Positions 61,958 through 64,000 of a stretch of 64,000 nucleotides of DNA are shown piece by piece (the first letter of the stretch is position 1; every line of letters starts with the position of its first letter). The stretch comes from Desmodus rotundus (Eukaryota; Chordata; Mammalia; Chiroptera; Phyllostomidae). Below the pieces are notes generated by a model. It searched no databases. It worked only from the letters and a program-made list of their open reading frames with translations, and was not told where the DNA came from. Location of the stretch: assembly GCF_022682495.2 (NCBI RefSeq), contig NC_071389.1, positions 61,340,239 to 61,404,238 of the forward strand. The letters are read 5' to 3'. A program made the translations under genes and the position numbers.

Positions 61958-63640
61958 CTTGTTTTTTATTGTTTTTGGTTTTTTTTAATGCCTCATCCAA
62001 GTTCTCCTGGTGGAACTCAGGCCAAGGACCACAAAGACACAAAAAGTGACTCCAAAAAATAAGAAAGTTTAGGAGTGAAAACCTTAGCCAGGGTTTTTGC
62101 TTCTCTTTTATGGATACATGAGAATAATCTAGAAGCCGAAGGTATGTTTAAGTAAGTCCAAAAAACGCTTTCAAAAATTATAATGTAACAGGCATATGTG
62201 ATAAGAAACCATTATATTTCATTGGCAACCTTTTCTTTGCGTTACATAAAATATTGGTGCACCTTACAGTTTATGAGACCTTGGGCATAATGTACTGCGA
62301 TATATCAGGAACCTTAAAAGTGTTCATGCCATTTGGCCCAGCAAATTCACCTCTAGGAAGGTAACCTAAAGATGCCTTGGAAGGCACACAGATTTTAATA
62401 CAAATATCAACAGTTCAGTATTATTTATACAATTGACATGTTAAGAACAATCTATAATTTTAACCTAAAAATCCAGTAGGAAATTGATCAAATAAATTGT
62501 CGTACATCTATAGGAGGAAATGCAGCCTCAACCATCATGTTTTTGAAGAATCTATAATGACAGAAATATGCTCATTTCATACTAAATTTTTATATAAATA
62601 AGATGCAACATTATAGAACTAAATCTGTTTCTCTTTTTTAAACATGTGTTTGTATAAAAGAAAAAACTACCCCAAATAAATACCTTTATATGTTAACTGT
62701 AGATATTAGGAGAGGGTTGTATTATTATATTTTTATTTTTTGTATATGATTCCATAATTTCAAATTTTTCTGCAGTGAACATGTATGACATTTATGGCCC
62801 GAATTATCTAAAGATAATACTTTTATTATTGGATCACATGACTTTTGAAACAAATAATTATGGATAAAAAATGTATACAGTCAAATCGGGACTGGAGGGT
62901 CTGTTCATTTTCACATGGTCTAAGGTACCAGAATCTAAGTGGGCAGGACTAGTTTCCAACCAGTACACATTTGTGTTTCTCAGACGAAAGGTCCAGAGCA
63001 AAAGCTAGGAAGCTAACGCTGTTAATTGTTCACAAACATCCTTTACAATGAACTTTGAAGGTCATGGGGTGGGAAGTGGTGATCTGCCACCACCTTAGGA
63101 AAGAAAAGCACACTTGAAATACTCATTCAAGATAATAGCACCCTAAATCTCTCCTCCTCCAAGGAGGCTTCATGTTAGCAACCATTTCATTTTCTTTACA
63201 ACAATGAAAAAATCACATTTGGAGATGATAATTGAGGCTTTCTCTTACTACCTTTCCTTATTTTGTCCCCCTGACCCCTCAGCACTCACTATTTTGGAGG
63301 GCATTTAATGAGGGAGGACAGAGAACAAACAAACAAGAAATCTTTAAGAGGAAAAAACCCCAAAAGAATGAAAGAAAACAGGTTTAAGCTCCCAGGTTCC
63401 TAAATAGTTATGCATAACTAGTAAAAAAAATTATCTAAACATCAAGGTTTGTGATTTGCAAAAGGTGGGTTCTCTTGAGCTTCAAAGGGCGAAACACTGA
63501 AAGAAGCTGAAGACAAACTCTTTTTCCATAAACAATCAACTGGAAGAAAACAGATGAAGAACCACACCACCTCCCTGAAGACTAGATAAGGTTTCTCAAC
63601 TGGGGAAAAGAATTTGCTCCAGAGAAGAAAGGACAATAGA

Positions 63641-64000
63641 TGTTGGCACGAGGTCTCTGACCCCTCACCACGCCTCAGGCTAAGTTACTAGAGAAACACA
63701 GATCCTCCCTTCAAGCTAGAAACCCAGGAATAGTGCAGTAGTACATTATGTTACAATACACGCTGCCCCACCTTGGGGAGAATTCTATTTCTCTGCTTGT
63801 TTATTTGGCCAATAAAAGTGGGAGCGGTATTCGCCAGCACACAGCTCGCTCCGTCCTTGTTCCCTCCACCCCGATACCCGCAGTGTCGCAGATGGAGGCC
63901 GCTCCATCAGCCTGGACCCAGGAGTAAAGAGGGCACGGAGCAGCTCCAGGCTGACCCCGGCATGGTGACATGCAAGTGACAAATAAACCTTTGTCCTTTT
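63641..64000 (+). repeat. Candidate endogenous-retroviral LTR, cut by window end
   Basis: From TGTTGGCACG (63,641) there is a U3-like stretch, a CCAAT/TATA-like TTGGCCAATAAAAGTG (63,806-63,820), then a GC-richer leader-like tract with CTCGCTCCGTCC, and a poly(A) signal AATAAA (63,982-63,987) followed by TTTGTCCTTTT. This is the layout of an LTR (promoter, R, poly(A) signal). U5 and any internal region lie outside. No viral protein frame is in view. Confidence 0.5.

Larger units (their letters stand above)
58380..62850 (+). mobile_element. Ancient L1 host, interrupted by three insertions
   Basis: Segments 58,380-58,822, 60,801-60,899, 61,273-61,740 and 61,960-62,850 read as one continuous old L1. 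Examples: 'ggaagaaaagtatttgcaac', 'agaagaaatacaaatgacca', 'cacctatcaaactggcaaaa', 'ggtgctggtgggcatacacg', 'ccatttggcccagcaaattc' and then a 3' UTR. Heavily mutated. Confidence 0.7.
55316..64000. other. Intergenic region 5' of LPAR3
   Basis: No coding exon is recognisable. In human the next gene upstream of LPAR3 is MCOLN2, on the same strand, so its 3' end would be expected farther right, beyond the window. Outside the listed repeats, 55,400-57,000 (apart from an A-run at 56,690-56,707), 57,230-58,370 and 62,860-63,630 show nothing I can name. Confidence 0.7.

Noticed and set aside
1..64000. CRISPR-like spaced repeats, operons, phage or plasmid features
   Set aside because: None seen; all repeats are eukaryotic interspersed or simple repeats.

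Overview
This is an AT-leaning, repeat-rich piece of a mammalian nuclear genome. Five tRNA-derived VES-type SINEs point to a bat, most likely a yangochiropteran microbat. I saw no HeliBat-like elements typical of vesper bats, so the family is left open. There are no operons, CRISPR arrays or other prokaryotic features, and nearly all short ORFs are chance frames in introns and repeats.

The window holds the 5' half of one protein-coding gene on the minus strand: LPAR3, the lysophosphatidic acid receptor 3 (a class A GPCR). Its promoter and non-coding exon 1 lie in a CpG island at about 54.7-55.3 kb. Intron 1 runs from 54,999 to 31,338. Exon 2 (31,337-30,581) carries the start codon and residues 1-245 plus one base of codon 246, covering TM1-TM5 and the start of the third cytoplasmic loop. 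Intron 2 fills 30,580 to 1. The last coding exon (TM6, TM7 and tail) is not in the window. If exon 1 is joined to exon 2 at the splice sites seen here, an upstream ORF crosses the junction and its stop codon overlaps the receptor start codon.

Intron 2 (1-30.6 kb) is built of old L2, MIR and L1M debris, two VES SINEs, an L1 3' end, a long G-run and microsatellites. Intron 1 (31.3-55.0 kb) adds a younger 5'-truncated L1 split by a 121-bp mariner-like MITE, a hAT-like element whose 5' end is a 25-base G run, a VES SINE with a 17-bp perfect target duplication, MER5A-like and MaLR-like remnants, and a (CT)n(AT)n tract.

The region 5' of LPAR3 (55.3-64 kb) is intergenic. It is dominated by an ancient L1 hosting three later insertions: an apparently full-length half-L1 (HAL1-like) element of about 1.97 kb encoding only an ORF1 protein with one in-frame stop, an inverted 3' fragment of the same family just 111 bp away, and a VES SINE. 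The window ends inside a candidate endogenous-retroviral LTR. Repeat family names come from recalled consensus sequences, not from a database search.
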